This document shows, piece after piece, positions 63,953-64,000 of a stretch of DNA of 64,000 nt. Both the position numbers and the translations under genes were made by a program. The notes under the pieces were generated by a model. It did not search any database. It was not told the origin of the DNA and saw nothing but the letters and a program-made list of their open reading frames with translations. Within the stretch, counting starts at the first letter, position 1. Each line of letters starts with the position of its first letter. The stretch is from positions 114,515 through 178,514 of the forward strand of contig JABLWZ010000019.1 of NCBI GenBank assembly GCA_013178275.1. The letters are read 5' to 3'. Source of the stretch: Bacillota bacterium. GTDB lineage: Bacteria > Bacillota > Ch66 > Ch109.

Positions 63953-64000
63953 TTGCCAAAAGTGAGATACCATGTCCGTCTTTCTGAGGAAGACCGGAAG
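63953..64000 (+). CDS. IS630-like transposase, first 16 codons only
   Basis: After GGGAGGG a TTG opens MPKVRYHVRLSEEDRK, which resembles the N-terminus of IS630-family transposases (xVRLTxEER). The window ends here, so neither the catalytic DDE part nor the IS ends can be checked. Confidence 0.45.
   Translation, partial: MPKVRYHVRLSEEDRK

Overview
The window reads as a chromosome segment of an anaerobic, Gram-positive, probably spore-forming member of the Clostridia, most like the syntrophic butyrate oxidisers (Syntrophomonas-type) or Peptococcaceae. The reasons are: the gene order miaB-mutS-mutL-miaA-hfq-spoVK-hflX-ynbB-lexA, which is the Firmicute arrangement; a LysM/SleB cell-wall hydrolase and an SLH surface protein; FixABCX electron-transfer flavoproteins; two beta-oxidation operons; and an hgcAB pair. 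TTG and GTG starts are common. No rRNA, tRNA or CRISPR array was seen. Genus assignment is inference.

Layout. 1-27.9 kb is GC-rich housekeeping DNA, mostly on the + strand: a truncated SLH protein (minus), a spore-cortex-lytic-type hydrolase, miaB, mutS, a hydantoinase-A-like gene, a histone-deacetylase-fold enzyme, mutL, miaA, hfq, a radical SAM activase-like gene, an unknown gene, a second deacetylase-fold enzyme, a ferritin-like gene, spoVK, an SPFH/TIM44-like zinc-ribbon pair, hflX, a PLP enzyme, lexA and ttcA-like (minus), then ychF, cca, a DUF1992 gene and nfo. 28-34.3 kb is AT-rich, accessory and partly decayed. It holds a vancomycin-resistance-like vanR-vanS-vanY-vanZ set without any ligase genes, a vanW-like remnant, a broken phosphatase gene and copies of a dispersed hairpin repeat. 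34.3-41.4 kb is an arsenic island on the minus strand (arsD, arsA, arsR, acr3, a CoA-disulfide-reductase/rhodanese fusion), with an orphan cysteine-bearing binding lipoprotein and a C_GCAxxG_C_C protein. 41.8-45.6 kb is fixABCX. 45.6-47.3 kb has a nucleotidyltransferase (MntA-type) remnant and a YitT-family gene. 47.5-50.4 kb is an hgcA-hgcB mercury-methylation cluster with its own ArsR-type regulator and a small membrane protein. After a soluble chemoreceptor come two butyrate-type beta-oxidation operons (51.9-59.3 and 60.3-63.9 kb). The right edge cuts into the start of an IS630-like transposase.

How the parts work together. The acyl-CoA dehydrogenases, crotonases, 3-hydroxyacyl-CoA dehydrogenases, thiolase and CoA-transferase supply all enzymes to activate butyrate, or a similar short acid, and cleave it to acetyl-CoA. 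FixABCX is a plausible partner for flavin-based electron transfer to ferredoxin. The first operon has a good sigma-54 (-24/-12) promoter. A palindrome about 230 bp upstream lies between it and a second, oppositely directed sigma-54 promoter that appears to drive only a short terminated RNA. The VanRS pair probably controls vanY, vanZ and itself through 11-bp-phased direct repeats, which also occur in front of the vanW-like remnant. The arsenic and hgc clusters each carry a separate ArsR-family sensor with a different cysteine arrangement.
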